Below are positions 16,592 through 23,888 of a DNA stretch of 64,000 nucleotides, piece by piece. A model generated the notes under the pieces. It searched no databases and was not told the origin of the DNA. It worked only from the letters and a program-made list of their open reading frames with translations. The stretch is taken from the NCBI RefSeq assembly GCF_009765825.1, contig NZ_LMUR01000022.1, positions 381,338 through 445,337 on the forward strand, read 5' to 3'. Made by a program: the position numbers and the translations under genes. The stretch comes from Granulicella sp. L60. Lineage in GTDB: Bacteria; Acidobacteriota; Terriglobia; Terriglobales; Acidobacteriaceae. Position 1 is the stretch's first letter, and each line of letters begins with the position of its first letter.

Positions 16592-18094
16592 ATGAAATAT
16601 TTTGCCGCTGCTTTGACGGGGGCTGCGCTGCTGTTTGCTCAGTCGGGTTTGTCGCAGATGGGTTCGCCGGATGCACCGGCACAACCGACGATGCCTGCGG
16701 TTGCCGGGCCGTTGGCGGCGAAGTACAAGGCAGATGCGGATCGTATTCTGCAGGCGGCGGCGACGGATGAGGATGGGTATGTGGCGCTGACGTATCTGTG
16801 CGACCACGTGGGCAAGCGGTTGAGCGGGACGCCGCAGTTGAATACGGCGGTGGAGTGGGGCGCGGAGTTGATGCGCAAGGCGGGATTGCAGAACGTGATG
16901 GTGCAGCCGGTGATGGTGCCGCGGTGGGTGCGCGGGAGCGAGTCGGGCACGATGATGACGGATGGGGTGGGGGCGGTGAACAGGCCGCTGCATATGCTGG
17001 GGCTGGGGATGAGTGTGGGGACTCCGGTTGAAGGGATTACGGCGGAGGTGGTGTTTGTGCCGAGCTTCAGGGCGCTGGATGCGATGACGCCGGAGCAGGT
17101 GAAGGGAAAGATTGTGGTGTTCAATCCGGGCTGGCATGGGTATGGGGTGAATACGCAGTACAGGACGTATGGGCCGTCGCGGGCTGGGGCGAAGGGCGCG
17201 GCGGCGGTGCTTGTGCGGTCGGCGACGGGGCTGGCGATGCAGATACCGCATACGGGGACGCTGGTGTATGACGCGAAGGCTCCGAAGGTTCCGGCAGCTG
17301 CGATCTCGGTGGAGGATGCGCTGATGATCGAGCGGTTGTGCAAGGAGGGTCCGGTGAGGGTTCACCTGCAGATGGAGGCGCACATGGAGGCGGATGTGCA
17401 GGCGGGCAATGTGATCGGCGAGATTGTGGGGAGTGAGCAGCCGGAGCAGGTGGTGGTGATGGGCGGCCATATCGACTCGTGGGATGTAGGACAGGGCGCG
17501 CAGGATGATGGGTCGGGGATTATGGCGACGTATGAGGCGGTGTCGCTGATCCACAAGCTGGGGCTGAAGCCGAAGCGGACGATACGGCTGGTGTTCTGGG
17601 TGAATGAGGAGAACGGCGATCGCGGCGGGATTGCGTACCGGAAGATGGTGGGGGACAAGATTGGCGACTACGTGGCCGCAATTGAGATGGACGAAGGAGC
17701 GGAGAAGCCGCTGGGGATGGGGTATGGAGGCTTCGAGTCGATGATGCCGGGGGCGAAGGCGGTGCAGGTGAGCCAGATGCCGGCGGAGGATCAGAGGTCG
17801 TTTGCGGCCCTGCAGGATATCGCCTCGCTGATGGGGTCGATTGGAACGGATACGGTGTCGCAGGGTGGGGGAGGGTCGGATATTGAGCCGCTGGTGGCGG
17901 ATGGCGTGCCTTCGCTGAGTCCGCGGACGACGGCGGCGCACTACTTCGACTGGCACCATACGGAGGCGGATACGCTGGATAAGGTCGATCCGGTGGAGTT
18001 CAACAAGAATGCCGCGATGCTGGCGGTGGAGGCGTATGTGCTGGCCGATATGGACGGGCGGCTGGCCGGGCACAAGGTGACGATGCGCGAGTAG
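16592..18094 (+). CDS. Secreted M28-family zinc aminopeptidase/carboxypeptidase
   Basis: 500 residues from ATG 16592, preceded by AAAGGGAGAT at 16576-16585. The signal peptide is 'MKYFAAALTGAALLFAQ' with cleavage near residue 22. A PA (protease-associated) domain insert spans about 120-260 ('KGKIVVFNPGW', 'GAKGAAAVLVRS'). The M28 dinuclear zinc site follows: 'GGHIDSWDVGQGAQDDGSG' (His and Asp ligands and the bridging Asp, about 291-309), 'NEENGDRGG' (general base and Glu ligand, about 338), 'EMDEGA' and 'FDWHHTEADT' (final His). It resembles plasma glutamate carboxypeptidase-type enzymes. It probably degrades peptides outside the cytoplasm and is transcribed alone, ending in a terminator. Confidence 0.93.
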   Translation: MKYFAAALTGAALLFAQSGLSQMGSPDAPAQPTMPAVAGPLAAKYKADADRILQAAATDEDGYVALTYLCDHVGKRLSGTPQLNTAVEWGAELMRKAGLQNVMVQPVMVPRWVRGSESGTMMTDGVGAVNRPLHMLGLGMSVGTPVEGITAEVVFVPSFRALDAMTPEQVKGKIVVFNPGWHGYGVNTQYRTYGPSRAGAKGAAAVLVRSATGLAMQIPHTGTLVYDAKAPKVPAAAISVEDALMIERLCKEGPVRVHLQMEAHMEADVQAGNVIGEIVGSEQPEQVVVMGGHIDSWDVGQGAQDDGSGIMATYEAVSLIHKLGLKPKRTIRLVFWVNEENGDRGGIAYRKMVGDKIGDYVAAIEMDEGAEKPLGMGYGGFESMMPGAKAVQVSQMPAEDQRSFAALQDIASLMGSIGTDTVSQGGGGSDIEPLVADGVPSLSPRTTAAHYFDWHHTEADTLDKVDPVEFNKNAAMLAVEAYVLADMDGRLAGHKVTMRE

Positions 18095-18113
18095 AGGCTG
18101 GGTGAGTTTGAAG

Positions 18114-18147
18114 CGGCTGTCCGGAGGGATTCGGATGGCCGTTTTTT
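18114..18147 (+). terminator. Intrinsic terminator of the M28 peptidase gene
   Basis: A ten-pair stem, CGGCTGTCCG (18114-18123) with CGGATGGCCG (18132-18141), includes two adjacent G-U wobbles. The loop has eight bases and six T residues follow at 18142-18147. The T-run overlaps the last codons of the convergent VOC gene. Confidence 0.8.
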
Positions 18148-19078
18148 AGTTTGGTGGTGGGGCGGCGGAGGGTGGGACGGGTTTGCCGCTGGCGGTGAAG
18201 GGCTCCATGAGTTCGATGCGGGTGCCGTCGGGATCGAAGAGGTTGACCTGACGCTGGCCGTTGACGCCGGTGTGGGGGGCGAGGGGCTTGGCGTAGGTCT
18301 TGTAGGCGGGGCTGGCTTCGAGGCGGGTGATGGATGTGGCGAGGTTAGGGACGGAGAGGGAGACGTGTTCGCTGACGCCGCGCTGGTTGGGTGGGGGGAG
18401 ATCGCGGTAGAGCATGAACTCGACGTAGTCGTTGCCGTCGGGGACGCGCATGTCGATCCAGCTTAGCTCTTTGCCGTTGGAGCTGCCGCGCCAGAACTCG
18501 TGGAAGCCGAGGATGTCGCCGTAGAAAGCCATGGCTTTCTGGCTGTTGCCGACGAGGAAGCCGAGGTGGTAAATGGAATCGGAGATGCGGGCGGCGGGTA
18601 GGAATTTGCCTGCGTTTTTGGCTTCCATGCCGTCGGGCTGGGGCTCGACGAACTCGACCAGGGTGCCGTCGGGATCTTTGATCTCGAAGTTGCGTTCGCC
18701 GGTGCGGCCTTTGCCGACCTTGCTGTCTACGGGTATGCCTCGGGAGGCGAGGTAGAGGCGCATCTGCTCGGCGTTGGAGACGATGAAGGCAATGTGGCTG
18801 AGGTAGCCGGAGCCTGCGGGGGGCTTCTGGTTGAAGAGTTCGATGTGCTGGTGGTCGTTGATCTTAATGAAGGCGATGCTGACTGTGCCGTCGGGGTTCT
18901 TGAGGTCGTAGGCGTCGTCGTAGCCGAGGAGGCCGTGCCAGAAGTCGAGGGCGGCGGGGAGGCTGGAGACGAAGAAGCCGGCGTGGGAGATGCCGAGGAT
19001 GTTTGGGCGCTGGGGTGGAGTTTGGGCGAAGAGTGGGGTTGAGAGGAGTAGGGCTGCCAGGGTGAGGAACTTCTTCAT
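18146..19078 (-). CDS. Secreted tandem VOC protein
   Basis: 310 residues with signal peptide 'MKKFLTLAALLLSTPLFAQ'. Two full VOC domains follow. The first begins 'GISHAGFFVSSLPAALDFWH' (about 29-48) and ends 'DPDGTLVEFVEPQP'; the second begins 'IYHLGFLVGNSQKAMAFYG' and ends 'DPDGTRIELMEP'. H/E positions compatible with an extradiol-dioxygenase-like or glyoxalase-like metal site are present (HAG, HIE, HIAF, HLGF, HVSL, RIELME), which is unusual for an exported protein. The tail is proline-rich. The substrate is unknown. It converges on the M28 gene, and its stop codon lies inside that gene's terminator T-run. Confidence 0.85.
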   Translation of the reverse strand: MKKFLTLAALLLSTPLFAQTPPQRPNILGISHAGFFVSSLPAALDFWHGLLGYDDAYDLKNPDGTVSIAFIKINDHQHIELFNQKPPAGSGYLSHIAFIVSNAEQMRLYLASRGIPVDSKVGKGRTGERNFEIKDPDGTLVEFVEPQPDGMEAKNAGKFLPAARISDSIYHLGFLVGNSQKAMAFYGDILGFHEFWRGSSNGKELSWIDMRVPDGNDYVEFMLYRDLPPPNQRGVSEHVSLSVPNLATSITRLEASPAYKTYAKPLAPHTGVNGQRQVNLFDPDGTRIELMEPFTASGKPVPPSAAPPPN

Positions 19079-19175
19079 GCTGGGGATTGGTTCCTTTCTT
19101 TGCGGTGAGGGTTTGTTGAGGGCGGCTGGATTGCCGCGGCGTGATGGCTAGAGCAACCCAAGTGCAGAGGCAACC

Positions 19176-19223
19176 GCAGATCCCTCCGCTGCGCTGCGGG
19201 ATGATAAACAAGAGGACAAACAA
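19176..19223. repeat. Dispersed repeat, copy C (with enlarged hairpin)
   Basis: GCAGATCCCT is followed by an extra CCGCTGCGC and then TGCGGGATGATAAACAAGAG with a GACAAACAA tail. It matches the cores at 363 and 9248, but the central hairpin is larger because of the inserted bases. It lies between the ALDH gene 3' end and the VOC gene 5' end. Confidence 0.68.
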
Positions 19224-19246
19224 AAGAGACGAGTGAGAGCTTTGGT

Positions 19247-20767
19247 TTAGTCGATGTCGAAGCTGACGCCCTGGGCTAGTGGGAGGTCGGTGCCGTAGTT
19301 GATGGTGTTGGTGGCGCGGCGCATGTATTGCTTCCAGGCGTCGGAGCCGGATTCGCGGCCTCCGCCGGTCTCTTTTTCGCCGCCGAAGGCTCCGCCGATC
19401 TCCGCCCCGGAGGTGCCGATGTTGACGTTGGCGATGCCGCAGTCGGAGCCGACGGCGGAGAGGAACTGCTCGGCTTCGCGGAGGTTCAAGGTGAAGATGC
19501 TGGAGGAGAGGCCCTGGGGGACGTCGTTATGGAGGCGGAGGGCTTCGGGGAGGTCGGAGTATTTGAGGACGTAGAGGATGGGGGCGAAGGTCTCGTGTTT
19601 GACGATGTCGGTCTGGGTGGGGATTTCGACGAGGGCGGGGCGGACGTAGAAGGCTTCAGGATCTTCAGTGTTGATGCGTTCGCCTCCGGTGATGACGGCT
19701 CCGTCGGCGCGGGCGGCGTCGAGGGCCTGCTGCATGGCGTTGCAGGAGCGCTCGTCGATGAGCGGGCCGACGAGGGTATTGGGCTCGCGGGGGTCGCCGA
19801 TGTTGACGGAGGCGTAGACCTTTTTCAGCCGGGGGATGAGTTTGTCGTAGACGTCCGTGTGGACGATGAGGCGGCGGAGGGTGGTGCAGCGCTGGCCGGC
19901 GGTGCCCATGGCGGAGAAGGCGATGGCGCGGAGGGTGAGGTCGAGGTCGGCGGTGGGGGCGACTATGGCTGCGTTGTTGCCGCCGAGTTCGAGGATGGCT
20001 CGGGCGAAGCGGGAGGCGAGGCGCGGGGCGACGGCGCGGCCCATGGCGGTGCTGCCGGTGGCGGAGACGAGGGGGATGAGGTGAGAGTCTACGAGCTGCT
20101 GGCCTACGGCGGCGTCTCCGATGAGGAGCGTGGCAAGGCCTTCGGGGACGCCGCCGAACTTTGCCGCGGCGCGGTCGAAGATGGCCTGGGTGGCGAGGGC
20201 AGTGAGGGGAGTCTTTTCGCTGGGCTTCCAGACGACGGCGTTGCCGCAGACGAGGGCAAGGGCTGTGTTCCAGCTCCAGACGGCGACGGGGAAGTTGAAG
20301 GCGGAGATGATGCCGGTGACGCCGAGGGGGTGCCAGGTCTCCATCATGCGGTGACGGGCGCGCTCGGAGGGGACGGTGAGGCCGGCGAGCTGGCGCGAGA
20401 GGCCGGCGGCGAAGGTGCAGATGTCGATCATCTCCTGGACCTCGCCGAAGCCTTCGGAGAGGAGCTTGCCGGTCTCGATGGTGACGAGGCGGCCGAGGGA
20501 GTCGATGTTGGCGCGAAGCTCTTCGCCGAGGAGGCGGATGAGTTCGCCGCGCTTGGGGGCGGGGACGGTGCGCCATTCGAGGAAGGCAAGATGGGCCTGG
20601 GCGATGGCTTCGCTGGCGGCGAGGGGGGTGATGCGGGGGATCTGGGCGATGATCTCGCCGGTGATGGGGGTGCGGACGGTGAGGTCGCCACTGGTGCAGG
20701 CGGATTTGCTTACGCCGAGGTGGGCGAGGATGGATTCGACTTCTTGTTTGATCGTCATGGCTGGCAT
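19247..20767 (-). CDS. ALDH7-family aldehyde dehydrogenase (antiquitin/AmaB-like)
   Basis: 506 residues, the usual length for the family. Catalytic residues are in place: 'ISAFNFPVAVWSWN' (Asn158), 'ILELGGNNAA' (general base E260) and 'GTAGQRCTTLRR' (nucleophile C294). The C-terminal 'GTSGAEIGGAFGGEKETGGG' and following 'RESGSDAWKQYMRR' are diagnostic of ALDH7, which oxidises alpha-aminoadipic semialdehyde (L-piperideine-6-carboxylate) to 2-aminoadipate with NAD+ in lysine breakdown. Starts at 20767 and 20758 (Met1 or Met4) are both possible. A DUF1338 and a large FAD/Fe-S enzyme on the same strand further downstream in coordinates would fit later steps. The exact substrate is inferred from family. 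Confidence 0.93.
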   Translation of the reverse strand: MPAMTIKQEVESILAHLGVSKSACTSGDLTVRTPITGEIIAQIPRITPLAASEAIAQAHLAFLEWRTVPAPKRGELIRLLGEELRANIDSLGRLVTIETGKLLSEGFGEVQEMIDICTFAAGLSRQLAGLTVPSERARHRMMETWHPLGVTGIISAFNFPVAVWSWNTALALVCGNAVVWKPSEKTPLTALATQAIFDRAAAKFGGVPEGLATLLIGDAAVGQQLVDSHLIPLVSATGSTAMGRAVAPRLASRFARAILELGGNNAAIVAPTADLDLTLRAIAFSAMGTAGQRCTTLRRLIVHTDVYDKLIPRLKKVYASVNIGDPREPNTLVGPLIDERSCNAMQQALDAARADGAVITGGERINTEDPEAFYVRPALVEIPTQTDIVKHETFAPILYVLKYSDLPEALRLHNDVPQGLSSSIFTLNLREAEQFLSAVGSDCGIANVNIGTSGAEIGGAFGGEKETGGGRESGSDAWKQYMRRATNTINYGTDLPLAQGVSFDID

Positions 20768-21102
20768 GGTTAGCGTAGACGTTGGGAATGGCCGGTGGCA
20801 AATGGGAGAGGTTTCGGCGGGAGTGAAAATTCATCGGATATAAATCGTGTCTTATTGTACGGACACCAAGTTGTTTCATATTGGGAGGCCAAGCAGATGC
20901 CTTTCGGTCGCGGGAGCGATGAGTCAGTTTCGTGTGGTAGGGTGAAGGACGCAAGACTCTGCCTGTAGCTGCATTCGTGTTAAAGACGAAGCAATGCGTA
21001 CCTGTGGAGAGCGTCTGTTTTTTTCTGGCCTTGTTCGCTGTCCCTACCTTCCTCCTTGACCTGGTTTGTTGCGTGCACCAGACGATCCTAAGGAGATCTT
21101 TC
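20768..21102. other. Divergent intergenic region
   Basis: 335 bases between the ALDH gene and the beta-propeller gene. It is lower in GC than its surroundings (for example 20825-20885). An open frame on the plus strand from 20977 joins the propeller gene but encodes no convincing signal peptide. I see no convincing -35/-10 pair, RNA or repeat. Confidence 0.4.
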
Positions 21103-22296
21103 GTGAAACCTATGCTGTCTTTTGTCGTTCTCGCTGTCTTGTGCTGTGCAGCCCCTCTGAATGTGAAGGCGCAGAGCTCCGCCGCTGGTGCCGATGTGTC
21201 GGTCAATCGCCAGCAAGCCACTATCACCGAAGTTCCAACGCCTTCTACCTTCAGTCTGCCGCAGGGTGTTGACATCGCCGGCGACGGCAGCATCTGGTAC
21301 GCCGAGACGAGTGCAGGCAAGATCGCACAGCTGAAGGCGAATCAGACGAGCGCGGAGTTTGCCATACCCAACGGAGGCCAGCCGGTTACCGTGAAGATTG
21401 CTGCGAACGGCATCTGGTTTACCGATGGATCGAATCATGCGATCGGTCTTCTGAATCCGACGACGGGGAGCGTCGAGGAGTATGCGATTCCGTCTGGCGG
21501 GTCGCCGCTGTTTCTGCAGCTGGCGCAGGATGGGAGCAAGTGGTTCTCGGAGACAACAGGCGTGGGCCGCTTGACGCCCAATGGCGTGATCACCGAGTGG
21601 ATGGTTGCACTGGAGCATCCGGACGATAACATTGAACAGCTCAGCATCGACGCGGCGGGCAACATCTGGTTTGTGGAGCGAAACTTCGATGGTGCGGGAG
21701 CGGCGGGGACGAACAAGGTCCGCAGGCTGAACCCAAACACGAGTGTGATCAGCACCTACCTGGTGCCGACCTTTGGCGGGAATCCGGCTGGCGTGCAGGC
21801 GAATGCCAATGGTACGGTTTGGGTGTCGGAGTACTATGCGAATGCATTTGCGCTGCTGTATCCGCAGTTGGCGCCGCATAGCGACGAGGTGGTCTCGCCT
21901 GGTTCACGCGATGCCAGCAAGAGTGGCGTGACGGTGCGGTCGGCCGGCTCGGGTCCTGCGACGGGTGTGCAGACTGCTGTGGCTCCTGCCAATGCGGTGG
22001 TGCGGCCTCGCCTGACGCTGGGGTGGATCGAATATACGATTCCGACGGCCAACGCTCTGTCTGAGGATATGCGTATCGACCGGCTGGGACGGGTCTGGTT
22101 CGAGGGAGACTCCGGTCTGCTTGGAGTACTGAATCCATATATTGGCTCGTTCACGGAGTACACGATTCCTTCGGCCGATAGCGGGTACTACGATATTGCG
22201 CTGGACCAGAACAAGCAGGAGCTTTGGTTTACGGAGGCGGGTGTCTTCGCGCCGGTAACGACGAAGATTGGACATCTGAACGTCACTCTGCCGTAA
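21103..22296 (+). CDS. Secreted Vgb/SMP-30-like beta-propeller protein
   Basis: 397 residues from GTG 21103, which has TAAGGAGAT at 21089-21097, seven bases upstream. The signal peptide is 'VKPMLSFVVLAVLCCAAPLNVKAQ'. The rest is a run of propeller blades with recurring elements such as 'LPQGVDIAGDGSIWYAET', 'VTVKIAANGIWFTDG', 'LSIDAAGNIWFVER', 'GVQANANGTVWVSEY' and 'MRIDRLGRVWFEG', matching virginiamycin B lyase-like or NHL-type propellers. Vgb itself is a cytoplasmic streptogramin lyase; export and a disordered insert (about 250-290) argue against that role here. A surface binding function is more likely. It ends before a strong terminator. Confidence 0.82.
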   Translation: MKPMLSFVVLAVLCCAAPLNVKAQSSAAGADVSVNRQQATITEVPTPSTFSLPQGVDIAGDGSIWYAETSAGKIAQLKANQTSAEFAIPNGGQPVTVKIAANGIWFTDGSNHAIGLLNPTTGSVEEYAIPSGGSPLFLQLAQDGSKWFSETTGVGRLTPNGVITEWMVALEHPDDNIEQLSIDAAGNIWFVERNFDGAGAAGTNKVRRLNPNTSVISTYLVPTFGGNPAGVQANANGTVWVSEYYANAFALLYPQLAPHSDEVVSPGSRDASKSGVTVRSAGSGPATGVQTAVAPANAVVRPRLTLGWIEYTIPTANALSEDMRIDRLGRVWFEGDSGLLGVLNPYIGSFTEYTIPSADSGYYDIALDQNKQELWFTEAGVFAPVTTKIGHLNVTLP

Positions 22297-22343
22297 GCGC
22301 AACGCTGCGATCTGGCTTAGGTACTCCCTCCTAGTATTTGTTG

Positions 22344-22426
22344 TGCAAAGTCTTCTAAACAGGGACTTTAGGTTTGGACCTTGGTGTAAAGTCTTCCGCT
22401 GTCGGGGTCTTGCTTGCAAAGTCCTG
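22344..22426 (+). repeat. Three short direct repeats in the propeller gene 3' region
   Basis: TGCAAAGTCTTC (22344-22355), TGTAAAGTCTTC (22385-22396) and TGCAAAGTCCTG (22415-22426) lie at 41- and 30-base spacing between the stop codon and the terminator. The first can pair with GGGACTTTAG just downstream. No coding frame crosses them. Their role is unknown. Confidence 0.5.
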
Positions 22427-22432
22427 ATTGGA

Positions 22433-22474
22433 AAGAAGAAAGCCCCGACGCCTAGGCATCGGGGCTTTCTTCTT
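22433..22474 (+). terminator. Strong intrinsic terminator, possibly bidirectional
   Basis: A perfect 16-bp stem (22433-22448 with 22459-22474; AAGAAGAAAGCCCCGA and its complement) surrounds GCCTAGGC. Its pyrimidine-rich right arm continues into T-rich sequence (CTTCCTTATTTAATTA). The A-rich left arm makes it usable from the opposite strand too. It ends the beta-propeller transcript. Confidence 0.9.
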
Positions 22475-22661
22475 CCTTATTTAATTATACGGGTTGGGGT
22501 GGGGTAAGTACGCAAGGGATATGTAGATGATAATGAATGGTTTAGAAGTTTGTGGGGCTTGACAGGATTGGAGGGCGGCACGGGTGGGGCAGAGGATTCA
22601 AGCGGGCGGGCCTAGTCTTTATGTGCGCGATGATGTTCGGTGAGGCCGCGGGCTTTGCGCG

Positions 22662-23330
22662 TTAGTCGGGGTGGGCGGCGAGGAACTTTTTATAGGAGCG
22701 GTCGAGGGAGTTCATGAAGGCGTCGACCAGGGTGAGTTGGCCCTGGAGGACTTCGATCTTTTGCTTGATGTCGCGGGCCTGGTTGTCGGGTAGAGAGTCC
22801 TTTTCGCCGACGTTCATGAAGGGCGCGAGGCTGATGATGGCGTCGCGGGCGGCCTGCTTTTCGGCGTCGAAGAGCTCGGCCTGGGTGGTGTAGATGTCGG
22901 CGTACTCCTCGGCCCGGGCGTAAGGCATATAGGAGAGTGCGGTGGTGGACTGAGCGGTTCGCCAGCTTACGTCGTCGAAGGTCTGGAGGCCGGAACCGAT
23001 CGACATGCTCGAGTGTTCGGGGTCCTTGTGGTTCTGGATGATGTATTTGAGGACTTCGATGTCGTGTTTGAGCTGGTCTTGGTTCTTGTGCAGCGCGGCG
23101 AGTGCGTCGGGCAGGCCTTTGGCGTTGCTTTCGATCTCGGCGTGGAGGCTGGCTTCGGCCTCGTGGACGAGGTGGCGGTGGTGCTGCCACTCGACGCAGC
23201 CTTCGAGGCCGAGAGCGATGAGTAGGCCGATGGTGATGGTGAAGAGATGAAGCAGAAAATCGCGCCAGCCATGCATGGGTTCATGGGGAGGGTGTACATC
23301 GAGCACCGGGGGGACCTCGTCGAGTTTCAC
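22662..23330 (-). CDS. Single-pass membrane protein of unknown function
   Basis: 222 residues. A short cytoplasmic lead rich in H, P and E ('VHPPHEPMHGWRDF') precedes one transmembrane segment ('LLHLFTITIGLLIALGLEG', about 26-44). The remainder is a soluble, mostly helical domain with charged heptad-like stretches ('HLVHEAEASLHAEIESNAKG', 'NQDQLKHDIEVLKYII'), so a coiled coil is likely. I do not recognise an enzyme motif. The 'HGWRDFLLHLFTITIGLLIA' segment looks like the conserved part of a family. It is monocistronic and converges on the terminator at 22433. Confidence 0.75.
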   Translation of the reverse strand: MKLDEVPPVLDVHPPHEPMHGWRDFLLHLFTITIGLLIALGLEGCVEWQHHRHLVHEAEASLHAEIESNAKGLPDALAALHKNQDQLKHDIEVLKYIIQNHKDPEHSSMSIGSGLQTFDDVSWRTAQSTTALSYMPYARAEEYADIYTTQAELFDAEKQAARDAIISLAPFMNVGEKDSLPDNQARDIKQKIEVLQGQLTLVDAFMNSLDRSYKKFLAAHPD

Positions 23331-23567
23331 TTTGGACTAGCGTAGCAAATCGGCGACGCGGTTTGTGTCCGGGAGTGGTTTAAAGCGGCTGAATGGAATC
23401 AGTGGGATAGAGCTTGTGAAAAAGATTGAGGAGTACTTGATGCGGAGTTGAGGACATGGCGGCGGCGTGGGAGCTAGAAAAAGTGCAGATGGCGCGGGGG
23501 CTAAGGGTCTTCGCTACTGTCTGCCGGCAGTCTTCGCTGTCGGCAATCGAAAGATCAGGAGCTTACT

Positions 23568-23780
23568 ATGACGAGCCATGAAGCCGTACCGACCGGGGCT
23601 GCAGCGAGCCCTCCTTGCACGGGAATCTTCTGTGCGCCGCACTATCTTGTGAAGGTGTTGCTGGTTGCACTTTTTGTAGGCCTAGCTGGAAGCTGGGTTT
23701 ACTGTAAAGCCGGTCAACCGACGACGATGGAATCGTCCCTGGATATGTCAGACGTGCCTACGATGGCGTCGACTTTCTAG
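23568..23780 (+). CDS. Small hypothetical membrane protein
   Basis: 70 residues with one hydrophobic segment ('YLVKVLLVALFVGLAGSWVYC', about 26-46), flanked by a polar N-terminus containing two cysteines (CTGIFC) and an acidic, methionine-rich tail. AGGAG at 23557-23561 precedes ATG 23568 by six bases, which supports real translation. I see no homologous family. It stands between a 237-base spacer and a hairpin at 23820. Confidence 0.5.
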   Translation: MTSHEAVPTGAAASPPCTGIFCAPHYLVKVLLVALFVGLAGSWVYCKAGQPTTMESSLDMSDVPTMASTF

Positions 23781-23819
23781 TGCGGAGTTCTTAGTGGTAT
23801 AGGTCAATGCCTTCCCGAA

Positions 23820-23849
23820 GCCCCAGGTCTCAGAAGCGAGACCTGGGGC
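23820..23849. terminator. Strong hairpin without T-tract
   Basis: A perfect 12-bp stem, GCCCCAGGTCTC (23820-23831) with GAGACCTGGGGC (23838-23849), encloses a six-base loop. It lies between the convergent small gene (ends 23780) and FAD oxidoreductase gene (ends 23889). Neither side carries a T-run, so it may be an RNA-stabilising hairpin or a repeat element rather than a classical terminator. Confidence 0.5.
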
Positions 23850-23888
23850 ACCCAAACTCCACCTCTCTCTCCCTTTGAGAACTCTGCG

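Noticed and set aside
21103..22296. Virginiamycin B lyase as an antibiotic-resistance gene
   Set aside because: The protein is exported and carries a disordered insert. The Vgb-like propeller pattern is shared by many non-enzymatic NHL/SMP-30 proteins, so resistance cannot be claimed.
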